This document shows positions 13,880 to 21,720 of a stretch of DNA of 35,843 bases, piece after piece. This stretch comes from Syntrophomonadaceae bacterium (lineage in GTDB: Bacteria; Bacillota; Syntrophomonadia; Syntrophomonadales; Syntrophomonadaceae): assembly GCA_012511795.1 (NCBI GenBank), contig JAAZFJ010000084.1:1-35843 (forward strand), written 5' to 3'. A program made the translations under genes and the position numbers. The notes below the pieces were generated by a model. The model had not been told where the DNA came from and did not search any database. It was given only the letters and a program-made list of their open reading frames with translations. How positions within the stretch are numbered: position 1 is the stretch's first letter; every line of letters starts with the position of its first letter.

Positions 13880-14223
13880 TTGAGTTATCCATATTAATTA
13901 GTTGTATAATCCGAAAACGCTTTATCTTTATAAGCCTCATGTAGCGGTCTTTTAAGTATATGTAATGAGTTCAACACAATATTAAATAAGGATAACTCAT
14001 AAGACTATATAAAAAGCGGTCGAAACCTAGTAAATATCATGGTTTTAACGATTGCTTTTTAAATCTGTTTGTGATTGCCATAAAAAGGAAGGGAAAGGCG
14101 GCAAAAATAGCGGTCACTTCTGAATTGTTTCAACTCAATTATTTCGCAAATCGTGTGATAAATCTTAGATTTTTATATATGAATAAGACGAAAATAAATC
14201 TTATTTTTAACGGGGTTGGTAAA
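13880..14223. promoter_or_regulatory. Early/late junction with inverted repeats
   Basis: This 344-bp gene-free stretch separates the second recombinase from the packaging genes. It holds a long-spaced inverted repeat (TGAGTTATCC at 13881-13890 and GGATAACTCA at 13990-13999, extending imperfectly to about 18 bp), a possible promoter TTGAGT (13880-13885) with TATAAT (13905-13910, 19-nt spacer), and three direct copies of AGCGGTC (13943, 14015, 14109). It is the natural place for the late promoter and/or the recombinase target. Confidence 0.5.
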
Positions 14224-15006
14224 GTGGGTAGGAAAAAAAGTCCTAACCGGGAAGCAGCCTTCAATCTTTTTAAAGAAAGCGGGGGGAAGTTAAGCTCTGC
14301 TGAGATTGCAGACCAGTTAGGAGAAAAGATCAATAACATTAATACATGGCGCCATAAAGACAATTGGAAAGATAAAGTGGGGAAAGTCGGGGCGCCATTT
14401 GAAAATCAAAACGCAGTGGGCAACAAAGGGGGAGCACCTGAGAAGAACCAAAACCGAACGATCCACGGCCTGTATTCTAAGTATTTCCCGAAGGCATCCG
14501 TGGATATTATGAAAGAGACTGAAGGCCTGGGTCCAATTGATATACTTTGGATGCAGATCCACATGAAGTTTGCGGCCATTATTCGTGCTCAAAAGATCAT
14601 GCACGTCAAGAACCAGAAGGATATGACTAAGGAAGTTAAACGGGTAAAACGGGAATATGATGTCAAAAACAATGGAACGAGAGATGAACCTAGTTTTGAA
14701 AACATCCTAACTTATGATGAAATAGAATACGAAATCCAGTACGCCTGGGATAAACAGGCGACTTTTTTAAAGGCTCAGTCCCAGGCCATGGCCCAGCTGA
14801 CCAACATGATCAAGCGATATGATGAGATGCTCCATAAGAACTGGGATATGGTCACCGAAGAACAGAAGCTCCGGATTGAAAGCATTAAGCAGCAGATCGA
14901 GAATCCTGATCTGGATTATAAGAAGCAGCTTAACAGTGAGAAAATGAAGCTATCCAGGGAAAGGTTTGAACATCAGAAGAAGATGGATGAGCTGAAAAAC
15001 TTTTGA
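14224..15006 (+). CDS. Terminase small subunit-like protein (YqaS/XtmA type N-terminus)
   Basis: A 260-residue protein. The N-terminus (VGRKKSPNREAAFNLFKESG, then SSAEIADQLGEKINNINTWR) is the HTH domain of PBSX-type small terminases, followed by the NAVGNKGGAPEKNQNRTIHG segment usual in that family. A coiled-coil C-terminus follows (about 180-260). The GTG at 14224 aligns with the family's start; its ribosome site (GGGGTTGGT) is weak, and the frame is open upstream. It would bind the phage packaging site. A second small-terminase candidate lies at 16045. Confidence 0.82.
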   Translation: MGRKKSPNREAAFNLFKESGGKLSSAEIADQLGEKINNINTWRHKDNWKDKVGKVGAPFENQNAVGNKGGAPEKNQNRTIHGLYSKYFPKASVDIMKETEGLGPIDILWMQIHMKFAAIIRAQKIMHVKNQKDMTKEVKRVKREYDVKNNGTRDEPSFENILTYDEIEYEIQYAWDKQATFLKAQSQAMAQLTNMIKRYDEMLHKNWDMVTEEQKLRIESIKQQIENPDLDYKKQLNSEKMKLSRERFEHQKKMDELKNF

Positions 15007-15036
15007 TTAAAAACTTCCAAACGCTTGGAGATTATT

Positions 15037-15693
15037 ATGGATATACTGCATAGTTTCTACTGTAGGAAGCCCTGGCTCGACTTATCTTTTAATTTAAAGA
15101 TAGCAGCAAAAGGAAAATGCCAAAGGTGCGGGACAACTGTCAAAGATATTAAATATTTGATTGGTCATCACAAAATAGAACTGACCGAAGAAAATGTTAA
15201 TGACCCAAGCATAGCTCTTAATCCTGTACATATCGAAATAATATGCCTTGATTGTCATAACAAAGAGCATCGACGCTTCGGCGGCAAGAAGCAGGTCTAT
15301 ATTGTTTACGGAAGTCCGCTGTCTGGGAAGAATACCGCGGTTAGGGAAATGATGCAGTATGGCGATATCGTCCTGGATATAGATGCACTCTGGCAGGCGG
15401 TCACATTTCAGCCGGCATACATAAAACCAGACAATTGTAAATTCAACCTTTTTAAATTACGGGATGAGATGCTGGACCAGATCAAGACACGATACGGGAA
15501 CTGGTACGATGCTTATATTATCGGCGGCTATCCGGAGAAGTACGAGCGTGAGAGACTGGCCCAGATGTTAGGTGCAGAGATGATTTATTGCGAAAGCACC
15601 AGAGAAGAATGCCTTACAAGGCTTCATAATAGTGGAAGACCAAAAGCCTGGGAGAATTATATTAATGATTGGTGGGATAAGTTTAATGATTAA
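15037..15693 (+). CDS. HNH endonuclease fused to a P-loop kinase-like domain
   Basis: A 218-residue two-domain protein. Residues about 20-82 are an HNH nuclease with a zinc cage (C28-QR-C31, GHHKIEL with H44/H45, C70-LD-C73-HNKEH). Residues about 85-218 are a P-loop NTPase: Walker A GSPLSGKNT (92-100), an acidic LDIDALW motif after it, and a kinase-like layout. HNH proteins next to terminases assist cos cleavage in HK97-type phages. The kinase-like half may act on nucleic-acid ends. The ATG at 15037 follows TTGGAG. Confidence 0.82.
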   Translation: MDILHSFYCRKPWLDLSFNLKIAAKGKCQRCGTTVKDIKYLIGHHKIELTEENVNDPSIALNPVHIEIICLDCHNKEHRRFGGKKQVYIVYGSPLSGKNTAVREMMQYGDIVLDIDALWQAVTFQPAYIKPDNCKFNLFKLRDEMLDQIKTRYGNWYDAYIIGGYPEKYERERLAQMLGAEMIYCESTREECLTRLHNSGRPKAWENYINDWWDKFND

Positions 15694-15760
15694 AAATGGA
15701 TATCAACCCAAAGGAGGTAACAATCAATCAATCGTTCCACCAGAAGGTGGAACAGCTGTA

Positions 15761-15919
15761 TTGTATAAATGTGATCCAAATAAAAACATCCTATGCAAAA
15801 AACAAGGGTGTAAATATAATCCCAATTCAGTATATCCTTGCTGCGAATACTCATCAAATAGAGCGGCATCGGTCGATGGAGTTCCAATTATAATACAAAT
15901 TAACGGAGAAATGATGTAA
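15761..15919 (+). CDS. Small Cys-rich phage protein
   Basis: A 52-residue frame starting YKCDPNKNILCKKQGC, a pattern familiar from small conserved phage proteins located near terminase genes. I use the TTG at 15761, about 10 nt after AAGGTGG. A better ribosome site, AAGGAGGT (15711-15718), lies upstream in a frame that stays open but has no ATG/GTG/TTG behind it, only ATC codons, so the start may be non-standard or mutated. Function unknown. Confidence 0.55.
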   Translation: MYKCDPNKNILCKKQGCKYNPNSVYPCCEYSSNRAASVDGVPIIIQINGEMM

Positions 15920-16044
15920 TAGCCCCCCGGGCCGGCGTTTACGGCGCCGACTCCCAGACTGTAAGCGGACCTCTGCGTGGTACACGGGGAAGTTTTGAGT
16001 TTTTGGCTGAGAAGTTTTTAGGGGAGAAAAAAGCAGGTGATATA
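15920..16044. other. GC-rich non-coding gap before the terminase, cos candidate
   Basis: About 125 bp without a convincing gene. The first 40 bases are very GC-rich (CCCCCCGGGCCGGCG) and contain a CGGCG/CGCCG stem (7-nt loop). In phages with an HK97-type terminase and a neighbouring HNH protein, the cos site usually lies just before or near the small terminase gene, so this is the most likely site. No overhang can be defined from the sequence. Confidence 0.35.
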
Positions 16045-16368
16045 GTGGAAAATCAAGAGATAGTGGACGAAATTGCCCGTCTTAAGGCTGAATTTGCCGG
16101 GGCGGATGAGAATAAAATGAAAGTCCTGGAGGCCTTGATTGAGCAGGCGGCCTATGAGCGGCTTTATTTAAAACGGTTGAATGAGCAGGCCCTGGTTACC
16201 GGCCTGGTTAAAATACACCCTGAGAATGCTATGCTGCAGAAGACGTTACCGATCGCGGGGGTGATTGCCAAGCATTCGGCAGCGCTTACAAATATCATGG
16301 ACAAGCTGATGAAGCACCTGGCGGTAGAGTCGGATGATGAGGACGATGGCCTTGATGAATACGCATAG
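16045..16368 (+). CDS. Terminase small subunit, P27-like
   Basis: A 107-residue helical acidic protein directly before, and overlapping, the large terminase, which is the position of the P27-type small terminase. The motif VTGLVKIHPENAMLQKTLPI resembles the central P27 segment (a Gly-Leu-Val turn, then Asn-Pro-like and helix), and the tail is very acidic. The GTG at 16045 follows AGGTGAT; a TTG at 16003 in frame is less convincing. Assignment rests mainly on position. Confidence 0.65.
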   Translation: MENQEIVDEIARLKAEFAGADENKMKVLEALIEQAAYERLYLKRLNEQALVTGLVKIHPENAMLQKTLPIAGVIAKHSAALTNIMDKLMKHLAVESDDEDDGLDEYA

Positions 16369-18046
16369 TTATCTGATTGAGTATTATGAAAAATGCAAGG
16401 CGGGAAAGATCCTGATCGGCAAGGAACTGATGACGATGCTGGAAATCCTGATGGCAGATATGGAGGATCCGGCCTATCGTTTCGATCCAGCTGAGGCCCA
16501 TAAGCGGATCACGTTCATTGAGAAAGAATGCAAGCATAGTATTTCTCCTTTTGCCGGGCATCCTTTTCTTTTAGAAATAAATCAGAAGGCGCTCAGGGAA
16601 GCGATATACGGCTTTTATATGAACATTGAGGGAAGATGGCTGAGGCGCTTCACTGAAGTCTTATATATGGTAGGAAGGAAAAACGGGAAGACGACTGAAG
16701 TGGCAGGGGACGGCAATGCTGAATTCTTCTGCGGGAACATGGGCACCAACATTCTTTGCGCTTCCAATGACTATGAACAGGCAGGGCTGGTATTTGATGA
16801 GATCAATAATATGCGGGAGGAAAGCCCCAAGTTGGTTAAAGTCAGCCGAAAAACCATCAAAGGTATTTTCATGGGCAACCCGAAGCAGAAGAAAAAGAAA
16901 GGTAAATTCAGCCGGCAGAATAAGGCCAAGATCAAGAAGCTATCGGCCAAGACCGGAGCTAAAGAAGGAAAGAATGTAGATGTTGCCTTTGTGGATGAAG
17001 TCCATGAAATGAAAGATGACAGCCTGGTCCGTCCGATCAAGCAATCGATGTCAACAAAAGATGAACCTTTATATTGGGAAATAACCACTGAGGGTTTCAC
17101 TGAAGACGGGTACCTGGATAAAAGGCTGGCTGATGCCAGGCGGGTCTTAAAGGGAGAGCTTCACCGGCCCCGGTGGCTAATCTGGCTTTACACCCAGGAC
17201 AGTGAGGAGGAGATCTGGCAGAACCGGGACAGCTGGGTGAAGTCAAATCCCAACCTGGGGGTGGCTAAAAAGTGGCACTACCTGGACGGCCTGATCGAGG
17301 AAGCGAAAACTGACAGCGGTACCCGGGCCTTTATGCTGGCCAAGGATTTTAATATTAAACAATCCAATGCGCAGGCCTGGCTGCAGCAGGCTGAAATTAT
17401 AAACCTAGAGACCTTCGACATTAAAGATTTTGCCGGAGGTTTTTATATTTCGGGCAATGACTTTGCGGAGACTACTGACTTATGCGCCAGCGATCTGCTG
17501 CTGAAAAAACCAAATGATAAGCGGGTTTATTTTTATTCTCGGTATTGGATTCCGGAAAGTAAATTGATAAATGCTCCGGATGATGCAGACTATCGCGGGT
17601 GGGAGCGCGCGGGACTCTTGACGATCGTACCGGGGAACGCAGTGGAAAGTTCGATGGTTGCTGATTGGCACTATGAATTATTAAAAGAATACGATCTGAA
17701 ACCATTTAAAAGCGGTTATGATAACCGATTCGCCAAGGATTTTCAGAACAGATATATAGAGGTATTCGGGGATAAAATAGCAATCAATATTCCCCAGGAA
17801 CCAAAAGTATTAAACAATCCTATGAGGACCCTGGAGGCTGATCTCAGAGATAAGCTGGTCATATATAACAACAATCCTGTAAGCTTCTGGTGCTTATGCA
17901 ATACCGGCATAAAGCTGGATAACCTGGGGCGGATTATGCCGTGCAAGATGCATGCAACTAAACGTATTGACGGTACCGCATCCAAAGTTATAGCTTACGC
18001 AACTCTGGAATGGTACCGGTCAGAATTTATGAGCTTAATCGGATAG
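16346..18046 (+). CDS. terL: Terminase large subunit (HK97 type)
   Basis: About 566 residues, the normal length. ATPase: Walker A VGRKNGKTT (109-117), Walker B VDVAFVDE (211-218). A Lys-rich stretch (about 179-210, with KQKKKKGKFSRQNKAK) precedes Walker B. Nuclease domain: SGNDFAETTDLCA (first catalytic Asp) and later conserved blocks to the C-terminus. It powers DNA packaging and cuts concatemers. The start is uncertain: ATG 16346 or 16355 (ribosome site GAGG at 16339-16342); both overlap the small-subunit gene. Confidence 0.95.
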   Translation: MALMNTHSYLIEYYEKCKAGKILIGKELMTMLEILMADMEDPAYRFDPAEAHKRITFIEKECKHSISPFAGHPFLLEINQKALREAIYGFYMNIEGRWLRRFTEVLYMVGRKNGKTTEVAGDGNAEFFCGNMGTNILCASNDYEQAGLVFDEINNMREESPKLVKVSRKTIKGIFMGNPKQKKKKGKFSRQNKAKIKKLSAKTGAKEGKNVDVAFVDEVHEMKDDSLVRPIKQSMSTKDEPLYWEITTEGFTEDGYLDKRLADARRVLKGELHRPRWLIWLYTQDSEEEIWQNRDSWVKSNPNLGVAKKWHYLDGLIEEAKTDSGTRAFMLAKDFNIKQSNAQAWLQQAEIINLETFDIKDFAGGFYISGNDFAETTDLCASDLLLKKPNDKRVYFYSRYWIPESKLINAPDDADYRGWERAGLLTIVPGNAVESSMVADWHYELLKEYDLKPFKSGYDNRFAKDFQNRYIEVFGDKIAINIPQEPKVLNNPMRTLEADLRDKLVIYNNNPVSFWCLCNTGIKLDNLGRIMPCKMHATKRIDGTASKVIAYATLEWYRSEFMSLIG

Positions 18047-18061
18047 GGGAGAAGGTGAAGA

Positions 18062-19783
18062 ATGATAGTTCTAGATTATTTAAAAAATGTTTTTAAAGGG
18101 ATAGGGCAAGAGCGTCAGTATAGAAAATGGCTGATGAATGGTGTGCCGCTATTTACGAGTTTTGGGAAGGATATCTACTTATCTGATTATGTTAATAATG
18201 CCATTGACCGGATAGCCAGCGAGATCAGTAAGATAGAGTTAAAAAGTATTGTGCAGAACGGGGATGTGCTTAAGGTCCAGAATGATGATATAACCAGGCT
18301 GTTTCGTTTTAAACCTAACCCGCTGCAGACGACCAGCGATTTCTTTTCCAGTGTGGAGTGGCTGCGGCGAAAATATTGCAATGCTTTTATTTATCCGCAG
18401 TATCAGATTATATCTTTACCGGATGGGCGGCAGTTTAGAAAGTATATAGCGTTTTATCCGCTCAAGCCCCAGGCAGTTTATATCGGTGAGAATAATGGGG
18501 CGGTGTGGGAGATCCGCATGGACTTTGAGGATGGAAGTAGTTATACATTGCCTTATGCGGACTTGATTCATCTGCGCTGGCGCCGCGGGGCTAATACGAT
18601 AATAGGCGGCGGGGATGATTATGGGGGCGTTAATAATTATGATGTGCTCCGCACCATTGATGCTCTGGATAAGACCATCCAGGGGTTGCCGAAAAGTATT
18701 GAGGCCAGTCTGCAGATCAAAGGTGTTTACCATGCCAAGACATTAGCTGAGGCTCAAAAGCTGGCTGCCATCCGGGACGATTTTGAGAGTCATATTACGA
18801 CCAGCAAAAGCGGCATAGTGGCAACGGACCTGGCCGGCGAATTTACACCGGTAAATATAAACGCTCCGGAAATCCCGGACGCTGCTTTAAAATTCCTTAA
18901 GTCTGTGATCCAGGAGCGTTATGGTGTGTCGGCGGCTATATTATCCGGAGATTATAACGGCGATCAGCATAGTGCATTTTATCAGACTGCTATCGAGGAT
19001 TTTATAGTGCAATTTGAACAGGCCTTTACGGCCTGTGTGTTTACTGCCCGGGAGCAGGATGTAGGGCACCGGGTCAAGGGTTATTACAGTAAAATCAACT
19101 ATATGGCTACACAGGACAAGATCCAGCTGGCCAATATCGCCAAGGAAACCGGCATCATGATGCTCAATGAAATTAATGAGATGTTCGGGATTCCACCTTT
19201 TGAGGGCGGTAACCGGCGGCTGCAGAGCCTGAACTATGTCAATATCGAGGACGTGGATGCCTACCAGAAGGGAAAGGCCGGGGTAGGCGATAGTAAGCCA
19301 AAGAAGGAAGACGATGAGGAAGAGGAAGGCCGGGCGTTGAATATACGGTTTTCATTAGAATCAAGCCCCCTTTCCGGCGTGGATATTAGGGCAGATAAAA
19401 AAGACCTGGATAAGGTAAAGCAGATAATCAAGGCCTTATCCAAGGGGGAAAGGAAAGAACTGGGCCCCAGGTATTTCTATGACGACGCACAATACAGAAA
19501 GGTCCTTGAAGAAGACGATGAATTGATTGGTTTTATTGAAAATAGGGCTACAGGTAAGAAGGGTCATTTTAATTTAGCTATTCACCCCGATTATAGAGGA
19601 AAAGGATATGCTGAGAAAATCGTCAAAAAGGCCGTAAAAGACGCGGGTAAGCTAGACCTGGATAAAATCTATTGGATAACTTCATCAGGCAATAAGGCAT
19701 CCCGGGCGTTGGCAGAAAAAATGGGATTTGTTTTGAAGAAGGAAGACGATGATGAAGTCAGGTATGTTTACGAATTGGATTAA
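18062..19783 (+). CDS. HK97-type portal protein with C-terminal GNAT acetyltransferase domain
   Basis: A 573-residue protein. Residues 1 to about 400 are an ordinary HK97-family portal (LSDYVNNAIDRIASEISKIE, the LRWRRG and SAAILSGDYNG regions, NEINEMFGIPPFEGG). After an acidic Lys/Glu linker (about 405-424) comes a second domain (about 440-573) with GNAT hallmarks: FNLAIHPDYRGKGYAEKIV (503-521, acetyl-CoA-binding R-x-x-G-x-A/G type loop at 512-517) and NKASRALAEKMGF (544-556). The frame is continuous. The fused domain would sit at the portal vertex in about 12 copies. The ATG at 18062 follows GGGGAGAAGGTG. Confidence 0.9.
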   Translation: MIVLDYLKNVFKGIGQERQYRKWLMNGVPLFTSFGKDIYLSDYVNNAIDRIASEISKIELKSIVQNGDVLKVQNDDITRLFRFKPNPLQTTSDFFSSVEWLRRKYCNAFIYPQYQIISLPDGRQFRKYIAFYPLKPQAVYIGENNGAVWEIRMDFEDGSSYTLPYADLIHLRWRRGANTIIGGGDDYGGVNNYDVLRTIDALDKTIQGLPKSIEASLQIKGVYHAKTLAEAQKLAAIRDDFESHITTSKSGIVATDLAGEFTPVNINAPEIPDAALKFLKSVIQERYGVSAAILSGDYNGDQHSAFYQTAIEDFIVQFEQAFTACVFTAREQDVGHRVKGYYSKINYMATQDKIQLANIAKETGIMMLNEINEMFGIPPFEGGNRRLQSLNYVNIEDVDAYQKGKAGVGDSKPKKEDDEEEEGRALNIRFSLESSPLSGVDIRADKKDLDKVKQIIKALSKGERKELGPRYFYDDAQYRKVLEEDDELIGFIENRATGKKGHFNLAIHPDYRGKGYAEKIVKKAVKDAGKLDLDKIYWITSSGNKASRALAEKMGFVLKKEDDDEVRYVYELD

Positions 19784-19800
19784 AAAGGAGGATAAGGAGG

Positions 19801-20397
19801 ATGAAAAATAAGGCGGAACGCCGGCTGATCGAAGTCAGAGCGGTCAAAAATGATGATGGAAAAATGCTGGTGGAGGGCTATGCTATTACATATGAAACGC
19901 CGGCCACGCATCAGATTGGTAGCAGGAAATTTACTGAAACCATCAAACGGGGAGCCCTGGACAAAACGGATATGAAGGATGTGCCCCTACGGTACAACCA
20001 TAATGACAACGTGATGATCATGGCCAGGACCCGCAACAAGTCGCTTAGGCTCATAAAGGATGAAAAGGGTTTGAAAATCGAGGCGGAGCTCCTGGACACT
20101 CAGAGCAACCGCGATTTATATAAAGGGATCCAAGAGGGGCTCATCGATAAGATGAGCTTTGCTTTTAGGGTAGCTGATCAAGGAGACACCTGGATTTTCG
20201 GGGAAAAGGAGACGACCCGGGAAGTCAATGACATTGAAAGATTGTGCGACGTATCGGTGGTGGATACCCCGTTTTACGACAGTACATCTATATATGCCCG
20301 CAGCCTGGAACTGCTGGACAGCGAGGAACGGCGGCTGGAGAGCCTGCGGGAGATTACACTGATCAAAGAAAGAATTATTATGAAAGGAAAGGTTTAA
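19801..20397 (+). CDS. HK97-family prohead protease
   Basis: A 198-residue serine protease that trims the capsid protein during head maturation. H67 (LRYNHND) and S119 (DKMSFAF) are the catalytic His and Ser of the family, with DVSVVDTPFYDSTSI near the C-terminus. The ATG at 19801 follows AAGGAGGATAAGGAGG. Order portal, protease, capsid protein is the standard HK97 arrangement. Confidence 0.95.
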   Translation: MKNKAERRLIEVRAVKNDDGKMLVEGYAITYETPATHQIGSRKFTETIKRGALDKTDMKDVPLRYNHNDNVMIMARTRNKSLRLIKDEKGLKIEAELLDTQSNRDLYKGIQEGLIDKMSFAFRVADQGDTWIFGEKETTREVNDIERLCDVSVVDTPFYDSTSIYARSLELLDSEERRLESLREITLIKERIIMKGKV

Positions 20398-20401
20398 AAC
20401 C

Positions 20402-21661
20402 ATGAAGAAAAAATTAATGGCTTTGCTGGCCAAAAAGGAAGAGCGTAAAACCGCTATCATGGCCAAAGCGGAAGCATCCAACGATGTGGCTGAATTAAGA
20501 GCACTAAATACTGAGCTGGACGGCCTCAATGAAGAGATCCGCAGCTTAAAGGAAATGATTGCGGGTATGCCTGATGATGCTGCTGCCGGTGATCCTGCAG
20601 CTGATGATCCTGATCAGCGTACTGCTGCTGTTACCGGCCAGATTCCGGGAGTGGTAACTGCCGGAGCAAAAGGCCAGGAGCAAAGAGGGGCAGAGGTCAC
20701 TGATAAATTCAGCACTGTGGAATACCGCACTGCGTTTAAGGATTACTGTCTGAGAGGGACGCCGATCCCCGAGGAATACCGCGACGATGCGTTTACTGCG
20801 GTTGCTGATGCGGCTGCTGTGATCCCGACCACGATCATGACTGAGATCGTCAAGGAGATGAAGGTCAGAGGCCAGCTTTACAGCCGGGTCCGGAAGACGA
20901 ACATTCCCGCTGGTGTACAGGTGCCGATCCTGTCCCTGAAGCCGACGGCTTCCAGGATCACCGAGGCTGCTGTATCTGCGCGGCAAAAGCTGCAGGCTAA
21001 TACCTACATCAGTTTCTCCTACTATGGCCTGGAATGCAAGGTGGCCACTTCTCTCTTGACATCAGCTGTTTCCCTGCCGGCTTTCGAAGCGGAGATCGTG
21101 CCGCTGATCGTTGAAGCAATGGTAACCCAGTGCGAGATCGAGGTCATCAAGGGCACCGGTGAAGGTCAAATGCTGGGTGTTACAGTTGATACCCGGGTTG
21201 CTGCCGGGCAGAAAATCACCCTTACAGCGGATGAAATATCAGACTGGGGCGCATGGAAGAAAAAGGTCTTTGCCAAAATTCCGCTGGCTTATAAGGCGGG
21301 GGGAATATTCGTTATGGGTGCGGGCACCTTTGACGGCTATATCGACGGGATGCAGGACGCCAACGGGCAGCCGATCGGCCGGGTGAACTACGGTATCGCT
21401 GATGCTCCGCAGTACCGGTTTGGCGGCAAAGAAGTGCTGGAAGTCGAGGAAGATGTGATCGAATCCTATGATTCCGCCAACGCCGGTGAGGTCATTGCTG
21501 TGTTTATGAAACCTTCGGATTTCTGCGTCAACAGCAACATGCAGATGGCCATGTACAGATGGCTTGACCACGACACCAATCAGTGGGTTGATAAGGCGAT
21601 CCTGATCAATGACGGGAAGCTGATCGATGCAGCGGGTGTCCTGATCATTAAGAAAGGGTAA
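20402..21661 (+). CDS. Major capsid protein (HK97 fold)
   Basis: A 419-residue protein. Residues 1 to about 110 are the charged, coiled-coil delta (scaffold) domain, expected to be removed by the protease. The rest is the HK97-type capsid domain (AVIPTTIMTEIVKEMKVRGQ, then LYSRVRKTNIPAGVQVPI, and SDFCVNSNMQMAMYRWLDHD). A GC-rich hairpin follows the stop. It shows the codon bias (GC-rich third positions) of a highly expressed gene compared with the small flanking genes. Confidence 0.96.
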   Translation: MKKKLMALLAKKEERKTAIMAKAEASNDVAELRALNTELDGLNEEIRSLKEMIAGMPDDAAAGDPAADDPDQRTAAVTGQIPGVVTAGAKGQEQRGAEVTDKFSTVEYRTAFKDYCLRGTPIPEEYRDDAFTAVADAAAVIPTTIMTEIVKEMKVRGQLYSRVRKTNIPAGVQVPILSLKPTASRITEAAVSARQKLQANTYISFSYYGLECKVATSLLTSAVSLPAFEAEIVPLIVEAMVTQCEIEVIKGTGEGQMLGVTVDTRVAAGQKITLTADEISDWGAWKKKVFAKIPLAYKAGGIFVMGAGTFDGYIDGMQDANGQPIGRVNYGIADAPQYRFGGKEVLEVEEDVIESYDSANAGEVIAVFMKPSDFCVNSNMQMAMYRWLDHDTNQWVDKAILINDGKLIDAAGVLIIKKG

Positions 21662-21683
21662 TCTTTTAAGACTGATAATCGGG

Positions 21684-21707
21684 GGCGGGCAGGAAGCCCG
21701 CCTCTTT
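21684..21707 (+). terminator. Hairpin after the capsid gene (weak terminator)
   Basis: GGCGGGC (21684-21690) pairs with GCCCGCC (21696-21702) around a 5-nt loop, followed only by TCTTT. It probably gives partial termination or mRNA 3'-end protection that favours capsid over downstream expression. Confidence 0.6.
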
Positions 21708-21720
21708 AAGGAGGAAAGCT

